Assembly: GCA_949290355.1 (NCBI GenBank)
Contig: CASERN010000011.1
Location: forward strand, 857,865 to 921,864
Direction: 5' to 3'
Origin: an uncultured bacterium
GTDB taxonomy: Bacteria > Cyanobacteriota > Vampirovibrionia > Gastranaerophilales > Gastranaerophilaceae
DNA: 64,000 nucleotides
Positions 16,904 to 23,440 of this stretch are shown here, in pieces. Position 1 is the first letter of the stretch; every line of letters begins with the position of its first letter. The position numbers and the translations under genes are program-made. The notes below the pieces were generated by a model. The model worked only from the letters and a program-made list of their open reading frames with translations. It did not search any database and was not told the DNA's origin.

Positions 16904-17323
16904 ATGATAAAAACAATAAATAATTATGAAAAATACAGAACAATAAAAGAAAATGCCCACGCAGCAGCAAGAGCAATTGATTCTTCCGCAAAAGTTACAA
17001 ATAAAAATATTGAAGAAATGGTCGCTCATATAAAGGATTGCACTCATTATCCAACAATTGGATTTATTGCAAGACAAGATAACAAACCTAATTCTCCATA
17101 TTTTAGAGAATACTCAAGAAATAAACGCTACATGTTTAAACAGCCTCAAGTAATTGAAGCAATGAACGAATTAGCAAATAGAATGGATGTACTATATCCT
17201 AAAACAACAAAAGCAAGACTATTTTTAATCAAAAGCAGAAATGTAATATTTGAAGAATACAAGCCTATCAAAAAGACTTTAAAACGTATACTGTTCAAAA
17301 TCTTCCAATTTATTATGTTATAA
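16904..17323 (+). CDS. Hypothetical protein, 139 aa
   Basis: A 139-aa basic protein with no recognised family. The N-terminal half is polar and helical (NYEKYRTIKENAHAAARAID), the middle has IGFIARQDNKPNSPYFREYSRNKRYMF, and the C-terminus is very basic with a hydrophobic end. No signal peptide is seen. The start is uncertain: ATG 16904 has no clear ribosome site, and a TAAAAT box is at 16884-16889. It is the first gene of an accessory block of hypotheticals. Function unknown. Confidence 0.5.
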   Translation: MIKTINNYEKYRTIKENAHAAARAIDSSAKVTNKNIEEMVAHIKDCTHYPTIGFIARQDNKPNSPYFREYSRNKRYMFKQPQVIEAMNELANRMDVLYPKTTKARLFLIKSRNVIFEEYKPIKKTLKRILFKIFQFIML

Positions 17324-17328
17324 AACTT

Positions 17329-17354
17329 TTGGCGAATCCTTAAGAATTCGCCAA
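17329..17354. terminator. Possible terminator hairpin between convergent genes
   Basis: TTGGCGAAT and ATTCGCCAA form a 9-bp stem around an eight-base loop. On the minus strand it is followed by AAGTTTTAT; on the plus strand there is no T run. It overlaps the end of the 455-aa gene, so it is only a candidate. Confidence 0.4.
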
Positions 17355-18707
17355 CTCTCTGATAACAACATTTTGCTCAGGTTTTGAAAGCTTTAATAAT
17401 TTATCTAAAAGTTTTTGAAAATCTTTACTTATCCCACGCTTAGTATTTCCTACAGTTGCTTCAAGCGCATAAAATTTCAATGCTAATTCTTTTACTTTAA
17501 CTTTAAAATCAGCAACATCTTCATCTGACCAATCTTTTGGGACACGCGACTTATTTATAAAAGTCGCAATCCTATTAATCCACAAAATATCATCAGCATC
17601 TTTTTCTACAACATTATTAAATAATATTCTTAACTCTTTTTCTCCAATAAATTCATCAACAGCTAAAAATCTTTCTGCTAATTGCTTACGAGAGTCAGAC
17701 TTAAAACTTTGTAAAAAGAAGTCATTAATTTCAACAATCATATTTTGAGTAGCATTTTTTAATTCAAAAATAGAAGACTTATAATATTCTAAAAATTCTT
17801 TGCTGCAATCAGGTAACAATTTCCCTACAAGCACTTTGGGAATATCTCTGTAAAAAAGACTGATTGGATCTTTTGCATTTACAATAACATTTCTGAATCT
17901 AATAGTTTTTTTAGAAAGACGCTCTGTATTCATAGTATACTTTTCAAGTTCTCTGATATAATAAATAAGTGTTTTGGTAATATCTAAAATATTATTTGTT
18001 GGACGATCTGACAAAACCTTAGAAATACTCGATAAAATAGGATAATCATCCATTACAGTTTTCTGTATTTCAAAATTTTGAGGACAAAATAGCATTCTAT
18101 CAAACATCAGCTGATTTAACTTCAACTGAAATTGCAATTTCTCATATACAGCTAATATATTTTTATTTTTAGCTAATACATCTAATAATAAAATACCTAC
18201 AATAGATTTTGTAAGACCGTAAGACATAAATTTATCAAACAAATCAGTAAGTTTTACTTTCTTGCCTTGCAGTAAAAATTTTTCAATCTCATTTTTAATT
18301 CCACAACAGCTTGCACCATCTACCAGTAACTCTTTATATAAATAAGATTCAGTAGAATTTTCTTTCAAACTTTCACCTTCCAATAAATGCCTTGCAAGAC
18401 ACCTAATAGCTTTTGTAAGAGTAGGGGGCATTTTTTCAAGCTTCAAATATTCTAAATTAATTTGCGGACGCAATGGAAAATCATTCGAGCACCAAGATAT
18501 AACAGGATTATTTAATAAATATTCACGTCCTTTTGAAGTTAGGAAAAATTCCTTTTTATTCTCTTTTATTAATTCATTAGTAATAGCATATTTTTTCAAC
18601 TCTTTAATTTGAGTATTCATAAGCCCAACAATAAAATTAATATCATCTTTTTTAAAAATTGATGAATCTTTTTCTACACATGCAAGAAGTTTGTTCAAAT
18701 ATTCCAT
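17340..18707 (-). CDS. Hypothetical protein, 455 aa, with N-terminal winged-helix-like region
   Basis: I do not recognise a firm family. Residues 1-70 look like a winged helix (ELKKYAITNELIKENKKEFF then LTSKGREYLLN). The rest is helical. A central part reads LIYYIRELEKYTMNTERLSKKT ending before AKDPISLFYRDIPKVL, and the C-terminal part has VPKDWSDEDVADFKVKVK and LALKFYALEA. From memory these resemble the C-terminal part of very large bacterial P-loop ATPases of unknown, sometimes defence-linked, context, but no ATPase motif is present here. ATG 18707 has AAAGGA nine bases upstream. It belongs to the accessory block. Confidence 0.55.
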   Translation of the reverse strand: MEYLNKLLACVEKDSSIFKKDDINFIVGLMNTQIKELKKYAITNELIKENKKEFFLTSKGREYLLNNPVISWCSNDFPLRPQINLEYLKLEKMPPTLTKAIRCLARHLLEGESLKENSTESYLYKELLVDGASCCGIKNEIEKFLLQGKKVKLTDLFDKFMSYGLTKSIVGILLLDVLAKNKNILAVYEKLQFQLKLNQLMFDRMLFCPQNFEIQKTVMDDYPILSSISKVLSDRPTNNILDITKTLIYYIRELEKYTMNTERLSKKTIRFRNVIVNAKDPISLFYRDIPKVLVGKLLPDCSKEFLEYYKSSIFELKNATQNMIVEINDFFLQSFKSDSRKQLAERFLAVDEFIGEKELRILFNNVVEKDADDILWINRIATFINKSRVPKDWSDEDVADFKVKVKELALKFYALEATVGNTKRGISKDFQKLLDKLLKLSKPEQNVVIRELANS

Positions 18708-18745
18708 ACACATATTCCTTTCTTATACTAACAACCAAAAATAAA

Positions 18746-18765
18746 CCTGCATATAGTTATGCAGG
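18746..18765. repeat. Perfect 8-bp inverted repeat upstream of the 455-aa gene
   Basis: CCTGCATA and TATGCAGG are separated by four bases and lie about 40 bases before ATG 18707 on its leader side. It could be an operator or an RNA hairpin in the leader. No T run fits a terminator for either strand well. Confidence 0.4.
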
Positions 18766-18830
18766 AATCTGTACATTTATATGATTTAATCAAACAAACA
18801 GACTAAATCAGAAAAATATCAATAATTAAA

Positions 18831-18934
18831 AAAGCCATAGAAAATCTATGACTTCGTTTTCACTACTCCTTGTAATAGGCATCATAATCATCAAAGGATT
18901 AAACCTTACAAGAGATGTATTAACACCAATTATA
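18831..18934 (-). ncRNA. Possible short transcript with its own promoter and terminator
   Basis: In the 311-base gap between two genes, the minus strand has TATAAT (18934-18929) and, about 75 bases on, an 8-bp hairpin AGTCATAG/CTATGGCT (one G-U pair) followed by TTTTTT. This would give an RNA of about 90 bases. It contains a 21-codon frame starting MIMMPITRSS without a clear ribosome site. The -35 box is weak. This is a prediction from sequence alone. Confidence 0.3.
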
Positions 18935-19018
18935 TTATTCTTTATTATTTGTAAAATAAGAATAAAATTAATTTTTTTTTAACAATTCATTTAAAAATTG
19001 ATGATAAAATATTACTAA

Positions 19019-19414
19019 ATGAAAATTTTTATAATTTTACTAATACTTTTAATATCCCCAATATATGCATTTGCACAAACACCCAAAAATCATAAATACT
19101 ATGAAAAAGATTACCAAAGTGTTTGGTGTAATGCCCACTACGGATCAATGGAAGTTATATTATCAGACAAAGCAAGAGTAGATTGTGTAACTAAAACTCA
19201 TGCTATAGAATTTGATTTTGCAAAAAAGTGGGCAGAATCAATCGGTCAAGCAGTATATTATGGGTACACTCTTAATAAAACTCCTGGAATAGTATTAATT
19301 GTAGAAGACAAAGTAAAAGACCAGAAATATGTAAACAGAGTAAAAGCAATCTCAAACAAGTATGCTATAACACTCTGGACAATGACCCCTGAAGATATGC
19401 TAAATAAAAAATAA
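19019..19414 (+). CDS. Secreted protein with PD-(D/E)xK-nuclease-like motif
   Basis: The 131-aa protein has a clear signal peptide (MKIFIILLILLISPIYAFA, cut after residue 19). The mature part has RVDC (Asp55), then AIEFDFAKKW (Glu64, Asp66, Lys69/70) and IGQAVYYGY, then a hydrophobic strand GIVLIVED. The D...ExD...K order followed by Gln and Tyr resembles the PD-(D/E)xK nuclease core. I recall similar small exported proteins in Proteobacteria, but no function is known to me. The -10 box TAAAAT is eight bases before ATG with no ribosome site. Catalytic activity is an inference. Confidence 0.55.
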   Translation: MKIFIILLILLISPIYAFAQTPKNHKYYEKDYQSVWCNAHYGSMEVILSDKARVDCVTKTHAIEFDFAKKWAESIGQAVYYGYTLNKTPGIVLIVEDKVKDQKYVNRVKAISNKYAITLWTMTPEDMLNKK

Positions 19415-19446
19415 GGTTTTAATATTCAAAACGAAATTAAAACCTT
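19413..19446 (-). terminator. Hairpin terminator serving the 138-aa gene
   Basis: AAGGTTTTAAT/ATTAAAACCTT form a perfect 11-bp stem with a 12-base loop. On the minus strand it is followed by ATTTTTTATTT, fitting termination of the gene at 19480-19896; it also lies at the end of the plus-strand gene. Confidence 0.7.
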
Positions 19447-19479
19447 AGCAAACTATTTTTCATAGCAAATTATAAATAA

Positions 19480-19896
19480 TTAGAAAATTTTTTGATTCCA
19501 TTTTTTATCATTTGCAATTATTCCTTTGATAAGCGATTTTATCGCTTTTAAAAACTCTCTATCATTAGTAGTTTTAGGCAAAATAGCTTTTCCTGACAAT
19601 GATTCAGCATTAACTCCATATAACGGCATACCCAAGCCATCAAGCATCATTCTGGTACCTCTTTTATAGACATCCATATTTATACTATTTTGAAATAAAT
19701 CAGTACCGGGCGTAAATGCTAAATTACAATTTTTCTTTTCAGCAAATCTCGCAATCGTATCTAAATTTCTTCTCAATTGTTCTGATCTAACGTTAGCAGA
19801 ACATGTAATATATTCTTCAATTCTTTTTACATTTCTTTTTTCTATTTTATTTTGTAAGATATTCCTCATTGAAAAAAGATTTGGCAAAATTTTCAT
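19480..19896 (-). CDS. Hypothetical protein, 138 aa
   Basis: A 138-aa basic protein after a strong AAAAGGAG site. Residues 1-60 are helical and basic (MRNILQNKIEKRNVKRIEEY), followed by RRNLDTIARFAEKKNCNLAF and KRGTRMMLDGLGMPLYGVNA. No signal peptide, membrane segment or known motif is seen. It is part of the accessory block and lies opposite the secreted nuclease-like gene. Function unknown. Confidence 0.55.
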   Translation of the reverse strand: MKILPNLFSMRNILQNKIEKRNVKRIEEYITCSANVRSEQLRRNLDTIARFAEKKNCNLAFTPGTDLFQNSINMDVYKRGTRMMLDGLGMPLYGVNAESLSGKAILPKTTNDREFLKAIKSLIKGIIANDKKWNQKIF

Positions 19897-20022
19897 TTCT
19901 ACTCCTTTTGATAATTTATTATAAACATAAAAACTAATACAAGCACAAAAACATAAAAATAAAAAATTTTGCTATCAAAATATATCAGCTTGAAAAGAAA
20001 AATTGGAAATTCACACAATATA

Positions 20023-20178
20023 CTAATTATTTTTCACAAGTTTTGGACGCACAATTGCATCTTTTACTTTAGTTGCAACACTAATTCCAACAGCAGCTGA
20101 AAAAGCAGATAATAAATAAGTTATATAAGCAAGAGAATTTGTTCTTTTAACTTTTTTTACTATATCAAAATCCAGCAA
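20023..20178 (-). CDS. Small membrane protein, 51 aa, TTG start
   Basis: After the stop of the 218-aa gene, a frame opens at TTG 20178 and ends at TAG 20023. The product has one predicted membrane helix (SLAYITYLLSAFSAAVGISV) between basic flanks (KKVKR and TKVKDAIVRPK). There is no ATG and no good ribosome site, so translation may depend on the gene ten bases upstream. Coding is supported by its amino-acid make-up only. Confidence 0.4.
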   Translation of the reverse strand: MLDFDIVKKVKRTNSLAYITYLLSAFSAAVGISVATKVKDAIVRPKLVKNN

Positions 20179-20187
20179 ATATTAATA

Positions 20188-20844
20188 TTATCTTATATCA
20201 AAAAATACTGCATCAGCAAATTCTTGCCCATATTTTTCTTTATATTCTAAATATTTTTCAGAATTTCTTATTTTTGATTCAAAATCCATATCTATATCTT
20301 GTTGATTTTTTCCTTTTGATCTTATTTTCTTTAATGATTCCGGAGATTCTGTCTTAGCTTGCGAATCTATTTTAGCAGATACCATATCTTCAAACTGTTG
20401 TGAATTAGATATCTTTTCCTGTTCTGGCAAATCAAGTAAATTATCAAGAACTTCAGATTTTTTATCTTTTGATGAAGGCACGAAATTCCTTTCGAAACGT
20501 CGTTGTGCTTTCATATCCTTAGACATTCTTGCAGCTTGTTTCCCTTTTTGAGCAAAATCCTTTGCATCAAGTTTTTCTTTTATAAATGAATCCAAATTTT
20601 CCTTTGGAATATTATCACCTTCAAATTTTTGGAATACTTTGTATCCAATAGCCTTTAATTTCCCAATAAAAAAAGCATCATCACTATCCGGTACAGAAAT
20701 TCTTGCATAACCTGTTTTACTTCTGCCAATAAGTCCGTTCGGATATGATTCCACAAGTTTTTTTAATCTTGCTTTTTTAGCAGAATTAACCCCTGCTTGA
20801 GTTATAGGAATTCTATATGCTGAGCAAAAACTGATATCTGTCAT
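20188..20844 (-). CDS. Hypothetical protein, 218 aa, with N-terminal short F motif
   Basis: The start is ATG 20844, six bases after a GGAGG site; an ATG 18 bases upstream lies before that site. The protein begins MTDISFCSAYRIPITQAG, similar to the ISF/VSF N-termini of other unrelated hypotheticals here. Residues 20-90 are a basic mixed domain (LIGRSKTGYARISVPDSDDA), residues 90-190 are charged and probably disordered or coiled, and the C-terminus is YLEYKEKYGQEFADAVFF. Not recognised. It may be coexpressed with the 51-aa membrane protein downstream. Confidence 0.55.
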   Translation of the reverse strand: MTDISFCSAYRIPITQAGVNSAKKARLKKLVESYPNGLIGRSKTGYARISVPDSDDAFFIGKLKAIGYKVFQKFEGDNIPKENLDSFIKEKLDAKDFAQKGKQAARMSKDMKAQRRFERNFVPSSKDKKSEVLDNLLDLPEQEKISNSQQFEDMVSAKIDSQAKTESPESLKKIRSKGKNQQDIDMDFESKIRNSEKYLEYKEKYGQEFADAVFFDIR

Positions 20845-20893
20845 TTTAACCTCCGTTAACATAATAAAAATAATTTAAAACTTGAAACAAATT

Positions 20894-21328
20894 TTAATTA
20901 TTAAATAATTTTTTATATTTTTCATTATAATCTTCTACTTCAGTAAGAATCCGATCTATTATCATTTTATCAGAGAAATCATCAATATGATATAAAACTT
21001 TTTTCTGAACAGGATATTGTCTGCCATGAAGAATTTGCCAAGCATTATTAAAAGCTTTAACTAATTTATTAAGTGATAAATCATTCTGATAGAATAATCC
21101 ATTTACTGATAAATAGTCATACAAAGAACTTCTGGTAACTTCTACCGTCAAATCACCTTTTGGAGTTGCACCTAAATAAATATCATTAGGATAAATTTGT
21201 CCTATGGGAATTGAAGGAACAAGTTTTTTACGATTTATCGGTTTCATATACTTTAATGATGGTTTTAAATAAGTTATTCCAAAATTAATATTTGAAGAAT
21301 TTGAAGAATTTATAGAATCTGTTTTCAT
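20894..21328 (-). CDS. Hypothetical protein, 144 aa, with N-terminal INFG motif
   Basis: A 144-aa protein starting MKTDSINSSNSSNINFGITY. The polar, Asn/Ser-rich leader with INFG is shared in type with the phospholipase-C-like protein at 59 kb. The rest is a mixed alpha/beta domain with LVPSIPIGQIYPNDIYLGAT and a helical C-terminus. There is no signal peptide. No ribosome site is evident; TATAAC lies three bases before ATG. It is in the accessory block between two other hypotheticals on the same strand. Function unknown. Confidence 0.55.
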   Translation of the reverse strand: MKTDSINSSNSSNINFGITYLKPSLKYMKPINRKKLVPSIPIGQIYPNDIYLGATPKGDLTVEVTRSSLYDYLSVNGLFYQNDLSLNKLVKAFNNAWQILHGRQYPVQKKVLYHIDDFSDKMIIDRILTEVEDYNEKYKKLFNN

Positions 21329-21395
21329 AGTGTTATACTTAAAAACTCAACATTTTATTTTTTGCTAGTAATAACAAATTAAATAAATTATATTT

Positions 21396-21998
21396 TTAAT
21401 ATTTTACATCTCTTGGTAAAATTTCTAATTTTATTAGATTATATTCATAATTTTTTTTGATACCTTTAACTTTTTTATTTTCAATACATCTGAATTTTGA
21501 AGCCCTTGGAAGAATTGGATAAAAATTTGTATACAACTCATACCCTTTTGGCAACCTTAATTCATATAATATCCCAGAATTAGCTTGCAATGATTTTATT
21601 GCACGCTCGAAAGAATAATTCCTTTTTTTAGACCAAAAAGAAAATTCAGGCATATATAAAATATCACCTTTTTTCAAATTAATACATTTTTTATATAAAC
21701 TTTTTACATGTCCAGGTGCATTTAAGTTTTGAGGAATACCTCGCCATAAAGTTATTTCTGAGTTTAATTTTTTAGAAAATAATCTTTGAATCAAATCATT
21801 GTGTTTAATAATTAAACTTGATATAAACTTAGTATAATCACTAGGACATCGAAAGCCTAAAATAACTTTATTTGCATCTGTAAAATCAAGTCGATCTCTT
21901 GGTCTAATTAAATTTTCTTTATTTTTATTCAAATATTCCCAATACTTATGACAAAACAATTGTGAATTTTGAATTTTGTGTCCAATACTTTTTAACAT
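21396..21998 (-). CDS. ADP-ribosyltransferase-like protein without the catalytic Glu
   Basis: The 200-aa protein has the order of motifs of R-S-E class ADP-ribosyltransferases: ITLWRGIP (Arg86), GDILYMPEFSFWSKKRNYSFERAI (beta strand plus S-x-x-S at 120/123 in place of STS) and YPILPRASKFRCI, which lines up with the ExE-LLPRGxKF strand. At the catalytic Glu position there is Tyr160, and no ExE is present nearby, so transferase activity is doubtful. A GGAG site precedes the ATG. No signal peptide is seen. Toxin, effector or immunity-type roles are all possible. It is the last gene of the accessory block before tRNA-Phe. Confidence 0.55.
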   Translation of the reverse strand: MLKSIGHKIQNSQLFCHKYWEYLNKNKENLIRPRDRLDFTDANKVILGFRCPSDYTKFISSLIIKHNDLIQRLFSKKLNSEITLWRGIPQNLNAPGHVKSLYKKCINLKKGDILYMPEFSFWSKKRNYSFERAIKSLQANSGILYELRLPKGYELYTNFYPILPRASKFRCIENKKVKGIKKNYEYNLIKLEILPRDVKY

Positions 21999-22171
21999 CC
22001 CAAACTCCAGTTAAAAAAAATATATTAACTTTATTATATTGTTTTGATTATATTGAAATAAAATGCAAATAAAATTTTATTTGCTTTGTGTTATAAATTT
22101 ATAAAGTATTATTAATTTTGATAAAAAAATTTAGTTCAGGAATTTCATTTTTAACAATAGAATAAAAAATA

Positions 22172-22244
22172 TGCCGCGTCTCGGAATCGAACCAAGGACA
22201 CAGGGATTTTCAGTCCCTTGCTCTACCAACTGAGCTAACGCGGC
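22172..22244 (-). tRNA. tRNA-Phe (anticodon GAA)
   Basis: The minus strand folds as a full cloverleaf of 73 bases: acceptor GCCGCGT/ACGCGGC with discriminator A, D arm with AGCTCAGTTGG, anticodon stem AGGGA/TCCCT with loop CTGAAAA (GAA), and T arm with GGTTCGATTCC. The CCA end is not encoded. The 3' end points towards the accessory block at 16.7-22 kb. It is next to infC. Confidence 0.96.
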
Positions 22245-22366
22245 ATATTCTATTTATTTTTAATTGGTGAGGCAATTAAATATTCTTTTGGGATAAATGG
22301 TTCTAAATATCAAATTGCCACGTTTTTTATTATATCTGCTAAAATTTTTCAGTCAAGAGGTTTTTA

Positions 22367-22903
22367 TTATGCCTGAGGAGCTATGTATAAAGTAACATTT
22401 CTTCCTTCTAGTTGAGGTTTTTTCTCAATAACTACAGGCATTTCAGACAAATCAGCGACAAATCTGTTTGCTAAATCAAATGCTAAATTTGAATGCTGCA
22501 TTTCTCTACCTCTTAGCATGACAACAATTTTTACTTTATTACCTTGAGCAATGAATTTCTCTATACTTTTTATTCTTACTTGATAGTCATGCGTATCAAT
22601 TTTATATCTTATTTTAATTTCTTTTACATCTACAGTATGCTGTTTTTTCTTTGCTTCTTTCGCTCTTTTTTCTAATTCATATTTATATTTACCGTAATTT
22701 AAAATCTTAGCTACCGGAGGATCCTGATTTGGATTTATTAATACTAAATCTAAATCTGCATCATATGCTAACTGCAAAGCTTTAACTGTTGGAACAACTC
22801 CTTTATTTTCACCGTTTTGGTCAATCAATCTTACTTCTTTGGCACGAATTCTTTCATTCATTATTGCCTGATTTTTATTGTTTTTATTATCGTGGGTAGC
22901 TAT
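22367..22903 (-). CDS. infC: Translation initiation factor IF-3, probable AUA start
   Basis: IF-3 controls start-codon choice on the 30S subunit. From ATG 22861 the frame codes 164 aa (NERIRAKEVRLIDQNGE, then PVAKILNYGKYKYE and the C-terminal KVKIVVMLRGREMQH). No ribosome site precedes that ATG. Fourteen codons upstream in the same frame an ATA (22903) is seven bases after a perfect AGGAGA site; the resulting front end (ATHDNKNNKNQAI) is the usual IF-3 N-terminal extension. Rare AUU/AUA starts of infC are known to let IF-3 repress itself, so I place the start at ATA. The usual partners rpmI and rplT do not follow; tRNA-Phe does. Confidence 0.9.
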   Translation of the reverse strand: MATHDNKNNKNQAIMNERIRAKEVRLIDQNGENKGVVPTVKALQLAYDADLDLVLINPNQDPPVAKILNYGKYKYELEKRAKEAKKKQHTVDVKEIKIRYKIDTHDYQVRIKSIEKFIAQGNKVKIVVMLRGREMQHSNLAFDLANRFVADLSEMPVVIEKKPQLEGRNVTLYIAPQA

Positions 22904-23150
22904 TGTCTTATCTCCTATATTGTTTTTACTGCATCACAACTGTTATAATAGCACAAAATTCTCTTTTTTTCACATGCTATTAGGGGAAATTTTTGGTTAA
23001 GAAATGTAAAAATTAATTTTAGGACCTGTAAATTAGACAATATAAGGCTTTTGCAAATAACTATTAATAAAACTATTAAAGTTTTTGATTAAAAATTCCG
23101 ATATATTATCTGCAAGCCTAAATATAATAAAAAAATAAAAGGAGTTATGT

Positions 23151-23300
23151 ATGAACAAAGAAACTACGGTTGATAACACCGTACCTGAGGTCTTTTTAGA
23201 ATTAAATAACGGGGAGTATTTGCAATTTGATATGACCTTACCTATTCAAATTTTATTTGACGATGTTATGAACTTTGTATCAAAAACAGACATTGATTAG
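23151..23300 (+). CDS. Small acidic hypothetical protein, 49 aa
   Basis: ATG 23151 is six bases after a strong AAAGGAG site and the frame ends at TAG 23300, just before a strong terminator, so this is a self-contained gene. The 49-aa product is acidic (NKETTVDNTVPEVFLELNNG, then LQFDMTLPIQILFDDVMNFV) and soluble. I do not recognise it. It may be a small regulator. Confidence 0.6.
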   Translation: MNKETTVDNTVPEVFLELNNGEYLQFDMTLPIQILFDDVMNFVSKTDID

Positions 23301-23330
23301 TTCTAAAAATTAAATTATGGAAAATTTGTA

Positions 23331-23363
23331 AATTGACTACCAAAAAAGGTAGTCAATTTTTTA
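23331..23363 (+). terminator. Intrinsic terminator after the 49-aa gene
   Basis: AATTGACTACC/GGTAGTCAATT form a perfect 11-bp stem with an AAAAAA loop, followed by a T run. Confidence 0.88.
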
Positions 23364-23440
23364 TTAAAAATTATAGTAAAATGTCGATGTTCATGTAATA
23401 ATGATTATATTAAAGTTGTGTTGAAGAGGGATTGTATTAT

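Noticed and set aside
22172-22244. tRNA-Phe 3' end as an active attachment site
   Set aside because: No integrase gene and no second copy of the tRNA 3' end was found in the window.
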